A program made the position numbers and the translations under genes. From contig NZ_OY771430.1 in assembly GCF_963674565.1 (NCBI RefSeq), forward strand, positions 4,960,001 to 5,024,000: a DNA stretch of 64,000 bases, read 5' to 3'. This DNA is from an uncultured Carboxylicivirga sp. (GTDB taxonomy: Bacteria > Bacteroidota > Bacteroidia > Bacteroidales > Marinilabiliaceae). The notes beneath the pieces are model-generated. The model did no database searches. It saw only the letters and a list, made by a program, of their open reading frames with translations, and was not told the origin of the DNA. Positions 25,979-34,507 of this stretch are shown here, in pieces; positions within the stretch are counted from its first letter, which is position 1, and each line of letters starts with the position of its first letter.

Positions 25979-26173
25979 ATGGTGAATGAAAGAAAATATT
26001 TTTGTAAAGGTGTGAGTGATAAGGACTTTATTTATGAGATTTTCTCAGATAAGGGATTTGTTATGAATGCCGGAAACTTCTTCAATACTGAAAAGAATCG
26101 TTTTTCAGATCAGGAAAACAATAATAACCAAACTGAAAAAGGTAACGAAGAAGCAAATAATTCTTGTCATTAA
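25979..26173 (+). CDS. Small hypothetical protein
   Basis: 64 residues with no recognised domain. The C-terminal half is Asn/Glu/Gln-rich and hydrophilic (DQENNNNQTEKGNEEANNS) and ends in CH. It starts at an ATG about 100 bases after a terminator and ends 3 bases before the next gene's ATG, so the two may be translationally coupled. That coupling is the main reason to accept it. No signal peptide or membrane segment is seen. Confidence 0.45.
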   Translation: MVNERKYFCKGVSDKDFIYEIFSDKGFVMNAGNFFNTEKNRFSDQENNNNQTEKGNEEANNSCH

Positions 26174-26176
26174 TTA

Positions 26177-26572
26177 ATGAAACAAACTACATCATACTCA
26201 AAGCCTGGTGCAACTATCTTTTTTGATGGATGGTGCAGGCTGTGTTCTGGTGTTGTAAACTTACTTCTCAAAACAAAACCGGGTCGGAAATTTAGTTATA
26301 TACCAATTCAGCGTATAAAAGAATATCTCCCTGAAGCAGAATTACAGTCTGATACTTTTGAGGGTAATGAAATTGCAATTATCTCTGATGGTAAGATCAT
26401 TACAGGCGCAAGTGCAGTATTATTTATCTTAAACCAGATGGGTGGAATTTATAAAGTGCTTTCTTTTATTTTACGAATACTGCCATTATGGGTTCTGCAA
26501 AAAGTATATGTATACATTGCCAACAATCGGTATCGTTGGTTTGGTAGAAAAGCCACCTGTGAGATTATTTAA
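26177..26572 (+). CDS. DCC-family thiol-disulfide oxidoreductase-like protein (DUF393)
   Basis: 131 residues. The defining motif DGWCRLCSG lies at about residues 15-23 (family DGxCxLC). The C-terminal part has a hydrophobic stretch (ILRILPLWVLQKVYVYIANN) and ends NRYRWFGRK, as is usual for this family. The cysteine pair suggests a thioredoxin-like redox role, but the biochemical function of DCC proteins is poorly known. Its stop overlaps the convergent DUF4924 gene by 4 bases. Confidence 0.88.
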   Translation: MKQTTSYSKPGATIFFDGWCRLCSGVVNLLLKTKPGRKFSYIPIQRIKEYLPEAELQSDTFEGNEIAIISDGKIITGASAVLFILNQMGGIYKVLSFILRILPLWVLQKVYVYIANNRYRWFGRKATCEII

Positions 26573-27111
26573 AGTTCCAGTTCACCCTTCTCGTTCTCTT
26601 TATATTTTTTTGCCAGTGTTGCCATAAATTTACTTATAGCTTTCACTGCCAAATCCGTTTCGGGACTAACGGTCTGCTTTTTTAATTTTAATAAAAAAGT
26701 ACTGTATATGGCAGTAAGACATATCTCAACGTCATTTGTAAGCTTTTGACCTGTTTTTTGGTCGAATTCTTTTATAGTCGGCAAAACACTGTTGAAGAGG
26801 TGTTGATAGGCTACTTCATTTGGAGCCTTCATAAGTTGAAGGTGAAGATGATTAACCTCGTTTACTGTGTTAATATTGATTTGCAAATGACCGCTGGTGT
26901 GCTTGTTTTCAAGATGCATCATTTCTGTAAGGTTTGCCCACCAGTCTCTTATCTCAAGTAGTATATCTTCACTCTGATTGTAGCTGGGGATAATATTCTT
27001 ATCAATGCTTGGCATGTTTACTCCATTGGCCCTGATCAAATCTTCGATCTGCCACATATAAAGAATGTACTCAATTATATTTTCCTTCTTTTTTTCTCTT
27101 GCTACAATCAT
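26569..27111 (-). CDS. DUF4924 family protein
   Basis: 180 residues, largely helical, starting MIVAREKKKENIIEYILYMWQIEDL and continuing with IRDWWANLTEMM. This opening is typical of the Bacteroidota-specific DUF4924 family, for which I know no function. No signal peptide or membrane segment. It lies downstream of the Hsp15-like, pth and rplY genes on the same strand, so it may be the last gene of a translation-related run. Confidence 0.75.
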   Translation of the reverse strand: MIVAREKKKENIIEYILYMWQIEDLIRANGVNMPSIDKNIIPSYNQSEDILLEIRDWWANLTEMMHLENKHTSGHLQININTVNEVNHLHLQLMKAPNEVAYQHLFNSVLPTIKEFDQKTGQKLTNDVEICLTAIYSTFLLKLKKQTVSPETDLAVKAISKFMATLAKKYKENEKGELEL

Positions 27112-27124
27112 AATCTTTCAGTTT

Positions 27125-27514
27125 TTATTCCCAATCACCTTGTTGAAGGCGCTCAATGTCGCGTCTGTCTTTTTTTGTTGGTCTGCCCAGACCTCGATCA
27201 CGTTGAGCACTCGAAGCCAGTTTTGCCAGTTCGAGCATTTCCAGCTGATCAGGTGTAGTAACATCCTCGATAAAGCCAGGAGTGAGTTTTGCTCCCATTC
27301 GTTTTTCGGATATATCAAGAACTTTGTATGTGCGGGTTATAGGAGCTACACGTATGTCAATTAAATCGCCTGTTTTAATAATACGTGACGACTTTGCGGA
27401 TTGCTTGTTGATGGATACTTTGCCTTTTTTACAGGCTTCTGCAGCCAGACTCCGGGTCTTATACAGACGAACAGCCCATAAAAACTTATCGATACGAACT
27501 CCTGCACTTTCCAT
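27125..27514 (-). CDS. S4-domain RNA-binding protein, Hsp15-like
   Basis: 129 residues. The S4 RNA-binding domain covers about 4-65 (VRIDKFLWAVRLYKTRSLA, then CKKGKVSINKQSAKSSRIIK). The C-terminal basic tail has GRPTKKDRRDIE, as in HslR/Hsp15. Hsp15 binds stalled 50S subunits carrying nascent chains, so it fits beside peptidyl-tRNA hydrolase, whose gene ends one base before this one starts. Confidence 0.88.
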   Translation of the reverse strand: MESAGVRIDKFLWAVRLYKTRSLAAEACKKGKVSINKQSAKSSRIIKTGDLIDIRVAPITRTYKVLDISEKRMGAKLTPGFIEDVTTPDQLEMLELAKLASSAQRDRGLGRPTKKDRRDIERLQQGDWE

Positions 27515-27515
27515 A

Positions 27516-28139
27516 TTACTTGTTGTTGAATTGATTCATTGCCTGCGAAGCACCAATTGTTCCAAAGGCTTTGATGATATCAATGGCCAGTTTCTTTCGG
27601 TCTTTTAAAATTTCATTTTCTTCATCAGACCAACGTCCTAATACGAAATCCACTTGTTGTCCTTTCTGAAACTCGTTGCCAATGCCAAATCGTAATCGCG
27701 AATAATTAGTAGTTCCAAGTATGCTTTGGATACTTTTTAATCCGTTGTGTCCGGCATCGCCACCTTTTGTTTTCAGACGCAATGAACCAAAGGGTAATGC
27801 CAGATCATCAACAATAACCAGTAGATTCTGAACCGGTATTTTTTCTTTTTGTAACCAATAGTTGATGGCCTTACCACTCAGGTTGACATAGGTGTTGGGC
27901 TTCAATAAAAGAAACTGGCGAGATTTAAATTTATAGGTACAAACAGCACCGTATCGTTCTTCTTTGAATGTTAAATCATTTACATTAGCCAACTCTTCCA
28001 ATACGTCGAAGCCAATATTGTGTCTGGTGTGGGCATATTCCTCACCGATATTTCCAAGTCCAACAATTAAATATTTCATTGACGGATCCTCTGTTTCTTT
28101 TTTAGTTGTTGTAAAAATGGATTTTAGAAATCTTATCAT
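27516..28139 (-). CDS. pth: Peptidyl-tRNA hydrolase
   Basis: 207 residues. Pth motifs: YLIVGLGNIGEEYAHTRHNIGFDV with catalytic His, LLKPNTYVNLSG, VIVDDLALPFGSLRLKTKGGDAGHNGLKS. It frees tRNA from prematurely released peptides. The core begins at MKYLIVGLGN (ATG 28079); the frame also offers an ATG at 28139 that adds a 20-residue basic lead (MIRFLKSIFTTTKK). Which start is used is undecided. It lies just downstream of rplY, with the hairpin at 28193-28220 between, so it may be transcribed separately or by read-through. Confidence 0.92.
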   Translation of the reverse strand: MIRFLKSIFTTTKKETEDPSMKYLIVGLGNIGEEYAHTRHNIGFDVLEELANVNDLTFKEERYGAVCTYKFKSRQFLLLKPNTYVNLSGKAINYWLQKEKIPVQNLLVIVDDLALPFGSLRLKTKGGDAGHNGLKSIQSILGTTNYSRLRFGIGNEFQKGQQVDFVLGRWSDEENEILKDRKKLAIDIIKAFGTIGASQAMNQFNNK

Positions 28140-28189
28140 AGACTAATTTGCTTATGCAAATTTACAAAAATGCGAACGTCTATAAATAC

Positions 28190-28220
28190 AAAAAACCTCC
28201 ATATAAAAATATGGAGGTTT
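28190..28220 (-). terminator. Terminator of rplY (minus strand)
   Basis: AAACCTCCATAT (28193-28204) and ATATGGAGGTTT (28209-28220) form a perfect 12-bp stem with an AAAA loop. A-run 28190-28195 on the plus strand is a U-run in the minus-strand transcript, directly after rplY. Confidence 0.88.
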
Positions 28221-28239
28221 ATATGTTGGGTAAAATAAA

Positions 28240-28815
28240 TTACTTTCCAGCTTGCTGTGCTGCTGCACGAGCTGCTCTTGTAAGTTTTACAGCAACAACT
28301 ACTGCATTTTTAGCAGTTGTAAGTTCGATGTTTTCATATGACAAAGCACCTACCTGGATAGTTTTACCTAATCCTAAGTTTGTAATGTCAATTTTCAAAG
28401 TGTCTGGTAAGTTTTTAGCCAAACCACGAACTTTAAGCTTACGCTTCTCTAACTGTAATTTACCACCGGCCTTAACACCTTCTGCCAAACCTTTTAATTC
28501 AACAGGGATCTCGATGTTTACAGGCTTATCTTCTTTAACTTGCAAGAAGTCTAAGTGAAGAATTTGTTCTTGTACAGGGTGGAATTGCTCATCTTGAAGA
28601 ATACAAGGAACTACAGTACCATCTACATCAACATTGATGATGTATACATTTGGAGTGTAAATGATTTTCTTGAATTCTTTTGAAGGCGCAGAGAAGTGAA
28701 TTACTTCTTCACCACCATAAATTACACAAGGAACTTTGTCTTCGCTACGAAGTTGTTTTGTGGCTTTTTTACCTAAATCAGTACGTTTTGTACCTTTAAT
28801 TTCAATTGTTTTCAT
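28240..28815 (-). CDS. rplY: 50S ribosomal protein L25/general stress protein Ctc
   Basis: 191 residues, the long L25/TL5/Ctc form. An N-terminal 5S rRNA-binding L25 domain (about 1-95) opens KTIEIKGTKRTDLGKKATKQLR and has VPCVIYGGEEVIHFSA. The C-terminal beta domain (about 100-175) has EIPVELKGLAEGVKAGGKLQ. A short Ala-rich tail follows. It has its own promoter and a structured-looking 74-base leader. Confidence 0.94.
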   Translation of the reverse strand: MKTIEIKGTKRTDLGKKATKQLRSEDKVPCVIYGGEEVIHFSAPSKEFKKIIYTPNVYIINVDVDGTVVPCILQDEQFHPVQEQILHLDFLQVKEDKPVNIEIPVELKGLAEGVKAGGKLQLEKRKLKVRGLAKNLPDTLKIDITNLGLGKTIQVGALSYENIELTTAKNAVVVAVKLTRAARAAAQQAGK

Positions 28816-28889
28816 GTTTCTTTTTTAAGTGCTACTCAAAATTAAGTACAACGTGTCGGCTTAATTTCCCATCACACGCTCGCTATAAG
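28816..28889 (-). promoter_or_regulatory. Leader of rplY, possible structured 5' UTR
   Basis: Between the predicted start point and the ATG, the minus-strand RNA can form several short stems, including GCGTGT with ACACGT (one G-U) and TACT with AGTA. Ribosomal protein mRNAs are often autoregulated through such leaders; this one is only a suggestion because the stems are short. Confidence 0.25.
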
Positions 28890-28895
28890 CGGCTG

Positions 28896-28903
28896 CAAAG
28901 ATA
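28896..28903 (-). promoter_or_regulatory. -7 box for rplY
   Basis: Minus strand TATCTTTG, exact TAnnTTTG. It lies just upstream of the rplY leader and 6 bases beyond the end of prs-side sequence at 28909. Confidence 0.5.
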
Positions 28904-28908
28904 ATACT

Positions 28909-29847
28909 TTATAGCAAGAATTGATTACTTATAGACTGATAATTATATACTTTTTCAATTGTATCGGCAAAAAGTTGAGCTACCGAAAGAACTTTAATCT
29001 TAGGACTTGACTTTTTCAAAGGAATGGAGTCAGTCACAATAAGTTCTGTTAACGATGAATTTTCGATACGATCATAAGCAGGACCCGAAAGAACTGCATG
29101 AGTGGTGAATGCACGAACACTTCTGGCTCCGGCTTCCATCATCATGTCTGCAGCCTTAGTCATAGTTCCAGCTGTATCAATCATATCATCAACGATGATA
29201 ACGTTTTTATCAGTAACATCACCAATGATTCTCATCTCATCAACCACATTGGCTTTAGAACGTGATTTATGACAAATAACCATAGGTGTTTCTAAAAACT
29301 TGGCATAGGTATTGGCTCTTTTAGTACCACCTACATCAGGAGAAGCAATAACCAGGTTCTCCAGGTTCATATGTTTGATGTGTGGAACAAAAATAGAGGA
29401 AGCATACAAATGATCTACCGGGATATCGAAGAATCCCTGAATCTGATCAGCATGTAAATCCATTGTAATCACACGGTCAACACCTGCAGTACTTAGCATG
29501 TCTGCTACCAGTTTAGCGCCAATTGACACACGGGGCTGATCTTTTCTGTCCTGACGGGCATAACCAAAATAGGGCATAACAGCCACAATTTTATAGGCCG
29601 AAGCTCGTTTAGCTGCATCAACCAACATTAACAATTCCATTAAATTATCGGCTGGTGGAAATGTTGATTGAATCAGGAATACGTGAGATCCGCGAACTGT
29701 TTCTTCGTAGGCTGTGGCGAATTCGCCGTCACTAAATCGTAAGCAATTGTGACTCCCCAGTTCACGACCCGAACTAAGGCTAATCTTTTCTGCCAGATAT
29801 CTCGTACTTGTTCCTGAGAATATCTTAATTGGAGCTTTCGGTGGCAT
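28909..29847 (-). CDS. prs: Ribose-phosphate pyrophosphokinase
   Basis: 312 residues, normal class I PRPP synthetase length. Motifs: the ATP-binding MPYFGYARQDRKDQPR and the PRPP-binding loop VIIVDDMIDTAGT. It makes PRPP from ribose-5-phosphate and ATP for nucleotide, histidine and tryptophan synthesis. Single-gene unit with a -7 box at 29896-29903. Confidence 0.95.
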   Translation of the reverse strand: MPPKAPIKIFSGTSTRYLAEKISLSSGRELGSHNCLRFSDGEFATAYEETVRGSHVFLIQSTFPPADNLMELLMLVDAAKRASAYKIVAVMPYFGYARQDRKDQPRVSIGAKLVADMLSTAGVDRVITMDLHADQIQGFFDIPVDHLYASSIFVPHIKHMNLENLVIASPDVGGTKRANTYAKFLETPMVICHKSRSKANVVDEMRIIGDVTDKNVIIVDDMIDTAGTMTKAADMMMEAGARSVRAFTTHAVLSGPAYDRIENSSLTELIVTDSIPLKKSSPKIKVLSVAQLFADTIEKVYNYQSISNQFLL

Positions 29848-29895
29848 TAAATAAGATGTTTATCAGATTAATTGAATGATTGTTGCATTGTGCCG

Positions 29896-29903
29896 CAAAG
29901 GTA
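29896..29903 (-). promoter_or_regulatory. -7 box for prs
   Basis: Minus strand TACCTTTG, exact TAnnTTTG. A start point near 29889 gives a leader of about 42 bases. Confidence 0.45.
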
Positions 29904-29986
29904 AGAATTTCATAATTTCTTAACATGAACATGGCTATAAAAAAACTTAATACTTTCGAATTTCCTTTTGACCGGAACAAACCCAT

Positions 29987-30586
29987 TTACCATTTATTAT
30001 TGATATCTTCTATAAATGAGAGTATTTCATTGGTTCCTTCACCATTAATGGCCGATGAATAAAAGATGGGAGGTAACTCTTCCCAGTGCTCAAGAAGTCC
30101 TTTTTCATAGGCTTTCATGTTTTCGGTATACTGTCCTTTGTTAAGTTTATCCGTTTTTGTGAAGACGATTGAAATAGGTATACCATTCTCAACCATCAGA
30201 TTCATAAATTCAAGATCAACCTTCTGCATCGGAATACGAGAGTCAATCAATACAAATAAACACATCATGTTTTCACGATTTCCGATATAGTCAAGGATTA
30301 TTTTACTGAAGCCTGACCTAAGCTTCTTTGAGACTTTTGCATATCCGTACCCCGGAAGGTCAACCAGATACCATTGATCGTTGTTAATAGTGAAGTGATT
30401 GATTAATTGAGTCTTTCCGGGAGTGGAAGAGGTTTTGGCCATCGCTTTGCGATTACACAGCTTGTTTATTAAAGAGGATTTACCAACATTAGAACGACCA
30501 ATAAAGGCATACTCAGGACGATCAGCCTTGGGGCATTGTTTAACGGTGGAACTACTTTTTAAAAACTCGGCTTTTACTACTTCCAT
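29987..30586 (-). CDS. engB: Ribosome biogenesis GTP-binding protein EngB/YsxC
   Basis: 199 residues. GTPase motifs are in order: P-loop GRSNVGKSSL, switch region SSTPGKTQLINH, LVDLPGYGYAKV (G3) and FTKTDK (G4). The small size and PGKT/GYGYAKVSKK segments are specific to EngB, an essential 50S assembly GTPase. Short leader with a -7 box 18 bases before the ATG. Confidence 0.95.
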   Translation of the reverse strand: MEVVKAEFLKSSSTVKQCPKADRPEYAFIGRSNVGKSSLINKLCNRKAMAKTSSTPGKTQLINHFTINNDQWYLVDLPGYGYAKVSKKLRSGFSKIILDYIGNRENMMCLFVLIDSRIPMQKVDLEFMNLMVENGIPISIVFTKTDKLNKGQYTENMKAYEKGLLEHWEELPPIFYSSAINGEGTNEILSFIEDINNKW

Positions 30587-30603
30587 TCTAAGATAATTTT
30601 TGG

Positions 30604-30611
30604 CAAAGGTA
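30604..30611 (-). promoter_or_regulatory. -7 box for engB
   Basis: Minus strand TACCTTTG, exact TAnnTTTG, about 18 bases before the engB ATG at 30586. Confidence 0.45.
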
Positions 30612-30661
30612 CAGCTAGTTATTTAATTTTAAAATCAATCCAACTTATGGGATGATAATAG

Positions 30662-30692
30662 TATGCTGACAAAGTGTTGTATTATGCTGACA
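30662..30692. repeat. 10-bp direct repeat TATGCTGACA, two copies 21 bp apart
   Basis: TATGCTGACA occurs at 30662-30671 and 30683-30692. A 21-bp period is two helical turns, so both copies face the same side of the DNA. They lie 40-70 bases upstream of the manA -7 box, a usual place for an activator. Confidence 0.4.
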
Positions 30693-30731
30693 TTGATCAT
30701 TAGTTTTTTAGTATATAAAAGTAAAGAAGTC

Positions 30732-30739
30732 TATTTTTG
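30732..30739 (+). promoter_or_regulatory. -7 box for manA
   Basis: TATTTTTG, exact TAnnTTTG, with the ATG 20 bases on (30759). Confidence 0.45.
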
Positions 30740-30758
30740 TGCAAAATGAATTTAAGCG

Positions 30759-31739
30759 ATGAGTAAATTGTATCCACTCAAGTTTCAACCTATTCTTAAA
30801 GATAAGATTTGGGGTGGTCATAAACTTGAATTATTGTTGAATAAAGAGATTTCTCCGCTTCCAAATGCGGGTGAGAGTTGGGAGATTTCCGGTGTTCCCG
30901 GAAACGTTTCTGTTGTGTCAAATGGATTTTTAGCTGGTAATTCACTTGCTGAGATTATTGAAATCTATATGGGCGATTTGGTTGGAGATAAGATTTACCA
31001 ACAATTTGGTAATGAGTTTCCGTTATTAATCAAATTTATTGATGCCAACGACGTACTAAGTATTCAGGTGCATCCTGATGATGAATTGGCAAAACAACGC
31101 CATAATTCATTCGGGAAGACTGAAATGTGGTATGTGATGCAGGCTGATAAAGGTGCTCAGTTGGTTTCAGGATTCAGTAAGCAATTGGATAAGGATGAAT
31201 ATCTAGCTAAGTTGGAAGCCAACGAAGTTGAATCAATTATGGCAGCACATGATGTAGCTCCTGGAGATGTGTTTTTCATTCCTGCAGGTCGGGTGCATGC
31301 AATTGGTAAAGGCATTCTGTTAGCCGAAATTCAGCAAACTTCAGATGTAACCTATCGCATTTACGATTTTAATCGTAAAGATGATCAGGGTAATACACGA
31401 GAGTTGCATACCGAGCAGGCTGTTGATGCAATCGACTATACTTATGTTCCTGAGCCTAAAACAAAATATACGGTTGATCCAAACAAAGTAAACGAGGTTG
31501 TTAAAAGCGATTACTTTATTACCAATGTATTGGAACTTGATCAAACCGTTAAAAAGGATTTCTATGGTTTGGATTCATTCTTAATCTATATGTGTGTTGA
31601 AGGTTCTGCTGAAATCATCTTTAGTGATGATCAGAAAGAAACCATTGCATTGGGTGAAACTGTTCTGGTTCCTGCCGATTTAAAAGAGATTAGTATTAAA
31701 CCTAAGGGTAAAGCTCGTTTGATTGAGGTGCATTTATAA
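30759..31739 (+). CDS. manA: Class I mannose-6-phosphate isomerase
   Basis: 326 residues, the short bacterial class I form. It opens YPLKFQPILKDKIWGG and has the zinc-site segment SIQVHPDDELA, GKTEMWYVM and VFFIPAGRVHAIGKGILLAEIQQTSDVTYRIYD in parts. It interconverts fructose-6-phosphate and mannose-6-phosphate, supplying mannose for envelope glycans or degrading mannose. Single-gene unit between a -7 box and a strong terminator. Confidence 0.93.
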   Translation: MSKLYPLKFQPILKDKIWGGHKLELLLNKEISPLPNAGESWEISGVPGNVSVVSNGFLAGNSLAEIIEIYMGDLVGDKIYQQFGNEFPLLIKFIDANDVLSIQVHPDDELAKQRHNSFGKTEMWYVMQADKGAQLVSGFSKQLDKDEYLAKLEANEVESIMAAHDVAPGDVFFIPAGRVHAIGKGILLAEIQQTSDVTYRIYDFNRKDDQGNTRELHTEQAVDAIDYTYVPEPKTKYTVDPNKVNEVVKSDYFITNVLELDQTVKKDFYGLDSFLIYMCVEGSAEIIFSDDQKETIALGETVLVPADLKEISIKPKGKARLIEVHL

Positions 31740-31762
31740 GTAGGTTTAATTTTTAAAATAGT

Positions 31763-31793
31763 AAAATCCGGTTTGTTGTAACCGGATTTTTTT
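31763..31793 (+). terminator. Terminator of manA
   Basis: AAAATCCGGTT (31763-31773) pairs perfectly with AACCGGATTTT (31780-31790), loop TGTTGT, followed by a T-run. Confidence 0.92.
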
Positions 31794-31923
31794 GATTGTT
31801 AGGATTTATTCGCTTGTAAGTTTTGTTGTGTGTATTTAGTTAAATATATTTGAAATGAGTTAATATATTCAATTAATGTGAAAATATTAACAAATGAAAA
31901 AAAGGTTTTACATCTATTTATTG

Positions 31924-31931
31924 TAGTTTTG
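31924..31931 (+). promoter_or_regulatory. -7 box for the aspartate kinase/lysA pair
   Basis: TAGTTTTG, exact TAnnTTTG, with a predicted leader of about 39 bases before the ATG at 31977. Confidence 0.4.
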
Positions 31932-31976
31932 TAATGCTTATTTAACTAGAAGCGAAAATTTTAAGATAGCAAAACA

Positions 31977-33290
31977 ATGAGAATACTAAAATTTGGTGGA
32001 ACTTCAGTAGGCTCTGCGCAACGTATGAAAGAGGTTGCTGACCTTATCTCTGATGAACACAGAAAAATTGTGGTTTTGTCTGCAATGTCAGGTACCACAA
32101 ATAATTTGGTCGAAATAGCCAATTACCTTTATAAGAAAAACCACGATGGTGCCAACGAGCTTATAAATCAGTTGGAGCAAAAGTATTACAACGAAGTAGA
32201 TGCTTTGTATTCAACAGATGAGTTTAAGCAAAAAGGAACTGAACTGATAAAATCACATTTCGATTATATCAAATCTTTCACGATTGATATGTTTACCGTT
32301 TTTGAAGAAAAAACTATTCTGGCACAAGGAGAGTTAATCTCAACTGCCATGTTTCATTATTATCTTCAGGAAAATGGTGAAAACTCTGTTTTGTTACCTG
32401 CTCTTGAATATATGAGAATCGACAAAAATAATGAGCCTGATACAACTTACATCAAGGAAAATCTGGCGACATTACTAGATCAAAATAGCGATGCTCAGGT
32501 TTTTATTACTCAAGGCTATATTTGTAGAAATGCATTTGGGGAGATAGATAACCTGCAAAGAGGCGGAAGCGATTATTCAGCATCATTGATTGGAGCTGCC
32601 AGTAGTGCTGATGAAATTCAGATTTGGACTGATATTGATGGTATGCACAACAACGATCCCCGTTATGTCGAAAAAACCAAATCTATAGAGGAACTTTCGT
32701 TTGATGAAGCTGCAGAGTTGGCTTATTTTGGGGCTAAAATTTTACATCCTACCAGTGTTTTACCAGCCAAACTGGCTAATATACCGGTTCGGTTACTGAA
32801 TACTATGGAGCCTCAGGCTAAGGGAACATTAATCTCGTCGAACCAACGTAAACACCGTATGGCTGCCATTGCTGCCAAAGATGGCATTACAGCTATCAAG
32901 ATAAAGTCGGGACGGATGTTGCTGGCATATGGATTCCTTCGTAAAGTTTTTGAAATTTTTGAGAGTTATAAAACTCCAATTGATATGATTACAACTTCTG
33001 AGGTAGGAGTTTCGGTTACCATAGATAATGACAAACATTTAAATGAGATTGTGGATGATCTCAAGAAATATGGTACGGTAGATGTAGATACTAATCAGGT
33101 AATTATTTGTGTTGTGGGTGACTTGGTAGCAGAGAATAAAGGCTATGCCAACAAGATTTTTGATGCATTAAAAGAAGTGCCTATTCGAATGATTTCATAT
33201 GGTGGCAGCAACTATAATGTATCGATATTGATTAATGCAGACGACAAAAAGAAAGCATTAAACCTGTTGAGTGATAAATTATTTAACTAA
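31977..33290 (+). CDS. Aspartate kinase (monofunctional)
   Basis: 437 residues. The kinase domain (about 1-275) begins RILKFGGTSVGSAQRM and has LQRGGSDYSASLIGAA and WTDIDGMHNNDPR. Two ACT-type regulatory domains (about 290-437) give allosteric feedback control. It phosphorylates aspartate, the first step towards lysine, threonine and methionine. No homoserine dehydrogenase is fused. The next gene, lysA, starts 8 bases on, so this isozyme is probably the lysine/diaminopimelate branch enzyme. Confidence 0.93.
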   Translation: MRILKFGGTSVGSAQRMKEVADLISDEHRKIVVLSAMSGTTNNLVEIANYLYKKNHDGANELINQLEQKYYNEVDALYSTDEFKQKGTELIKSHFDYIKSFTIDMFTVFEEKTILAQGELISTAMFHYYLQENGENSVLLPALEYMRIDKNNEPDTTYIKENLATLLDQNSDAQVFITQGYICRNAFGEIDNLQRGGSDYSASLIGAASSADEIQIWTDIDGMHNNDPRYVEKTKSIEELSFDEAAELAYFGAKILHPTSVLPAKLANIPVRLLNTMEPQAKGTLISSNQRKHRMAAIAAKDGITAIKIKSGRMLLAYGFLRKVFEIFESYKTPIDMITTSEVGVSVTIDNDKHLNEIVDDLKKYGTVDVDTNQVIICVVGDLVAENKGYANKIFDALKEVPIRMISYGGSNYNVSILINADDKKKALNLLSDKLFN

Positions 33291-33298
33291 GAGGAAAA

Positions 33299-34453
33299 AT
33301 GAAATTTAATTTTCCGGTTGAGACCCTGACTAATATAAATACTCCATTTTATTTTTATGATATGGAGTTGCTGAATGCCACTTTGGATGCTGTTGCATCT
33401 GAAGCTGGAAAGTATGGCTTTAAAGTGCATTATGCTGTAAAAGCAAATGCCAATGATCGAATTCTACAGGCAATAGAGAGTAAGGGATTTGGAGCTGATT
33501 GTGTGAGTGGTCATGAGGTGCAGAAAGCCATTGATTGTGGTTTCCCTTCAGAAGGAATTGTTTTTGCAGGAGTTGGAAAATCAGATTGGGAAATCAATTT
33601 GGGATTAGAAAACAACATTGCCTGTTTTAATGTTGAATCAATTCCTGAGCTTGAAATAATTGATGAGCTGGCAGGGAAGAAAGGGAAAGTAGCAAAAGTA
33701 GCTTTGCGCATCAATCCTAATGTAAATGCCAACACGCATCATTATATTACAACCGGACTGAATGAAAATAAATTTGGTATCAACCAGTGGGATTTGGAGA
33801 AGGTTGTGGATGTACTTTCAGTTCTTAAGAATGTTGAACTGGAGGGTATTCATTTTCATATCGGATCGCAGATAACAGATTTACATTCTTTCCGTGATTT
33901 GTGTATACGAGTAAATGAATTACAAAAGTGGTTTGTGTCGCGTCAGATAATGCCTAAAGTTGTTAATGTTGGTGGAGGTCTGGGTATCAGTTACGAACAG
34001 CCGGATGAGCAATCAATACCTGATTTTGAAAGTTACTTTGCATTATTTAACGAGTTGCTGGAACTAATGCCGGGTCAGGAACTTCATTTCGAGTTGGGAC
34101 GATCATTGGTTGGGCAATCGGCATCGTTGCTTACAAAGGTTTTGTATATCAAAGAAGGGGTTCAAACCAATTTTGCCATAGTGGATGCCGGAATGAGTGA
34201 TTTGATTCGTCCAGCTTTGTATCAGGCTTATCACAAAATCGAAAATCTTACCTCTGTTGATGAGGAAGAAAAATATGATGTGGTTGGACCAATTTGTGAG
34301 TCAAGTGATTGCTTTGGGAAAGCTGTTTTGTTACCTAAGACAAAACGAGGTGATTTGATAGCCCTGCGTTCGGCCGGTGCTTATGGTGAAGTAATGGCAA
34401 ATCAGTATAATTTGCGAACATTACCAAAAGCCTATTATTCAGATAGTATTTAA
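33299..34453 (+). CDS. lysA: Diaminopimelate decarboxylase
   Basis: 384 residues of the group IV PLP decarboxylase fold. The PLP lysine lies in VHYAVKANAND; IHFHIGSQITD and NVGGGLGISYE bind the phosphate. The C-terminal half has GPICESSDCFGK with the catalytic Cys and RSAGAYGEVMANQYN. It makes lysine from meso-diaminopimelate. Co-transcribed with the aspartate kinase and closed by a strong terminator. Confidence 0.93.
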   Translation: MKFNFPVETLTNINTPFYFYDMELLNATLDAVASEAGKYGFKVHYAVKANANDRILQAIESKGFGADCVSGHEVQKAIDCGFPSEGIVFAGVGKSDWEINLGLENNIACFNVESIPELEIIDELAGKKGKVAKVALRINPNVNANTHHYITTGLNENKFGINQWDLEKVVDVLSVLKNVELEGIHFHIGSQITDLHSFRDLCIRVNELQKWFVSRQIMPKVVNVGGGLGISYEQPDEQSIPDFESYFALFNELLELMPGQELHFELGRSLVGQSASLLTKVLYIKEGVQTNFAIVDAGMSDLIRPALYQAYHKIENLTSVDEEEKYDVVGPICESSDCFGKAVLLPKTKRGDLIALRSAGAYGEVMANQYNLRTLPKAYYSDSI

Positions 34454-34473
34454 ATTTGATTATACTTGACAAA

Positions 34474-34505
34474 AAAGCGCGTGAGAAAATCACGCGCTTT
34501 TTTTA
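34474..34505. terminator. Bidirectional terminator between lysA and the Dabb gene
   Basis: AAAGCGCGTGA (34474-34484) and TCACGCGCTTT (34490-34500), perfect 11-bp GC-rich stem with GAAAA loop. A T-run follows on the right and an A-run precedes on the left, so it can stop both converging transcripts. Confidence 0.92.
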
Positions 34506-34507
34506 TT

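Noticed and set aside
28148..28558. Long plus-strand frame opposite rplY
   Set aside because: It lies antisense to the well-supported L25 gene and across its terminator, and its residues show no family features.
31894..31926. Ten-codon frame (MKKRFYIYLL) upstream of the aspartate kinase, considered as a lysine leader peptide
   Set aside because: It lies before or within the -7 box at 31924-31931, so it would not be transcribed; no competing terminator follows it before the gene.
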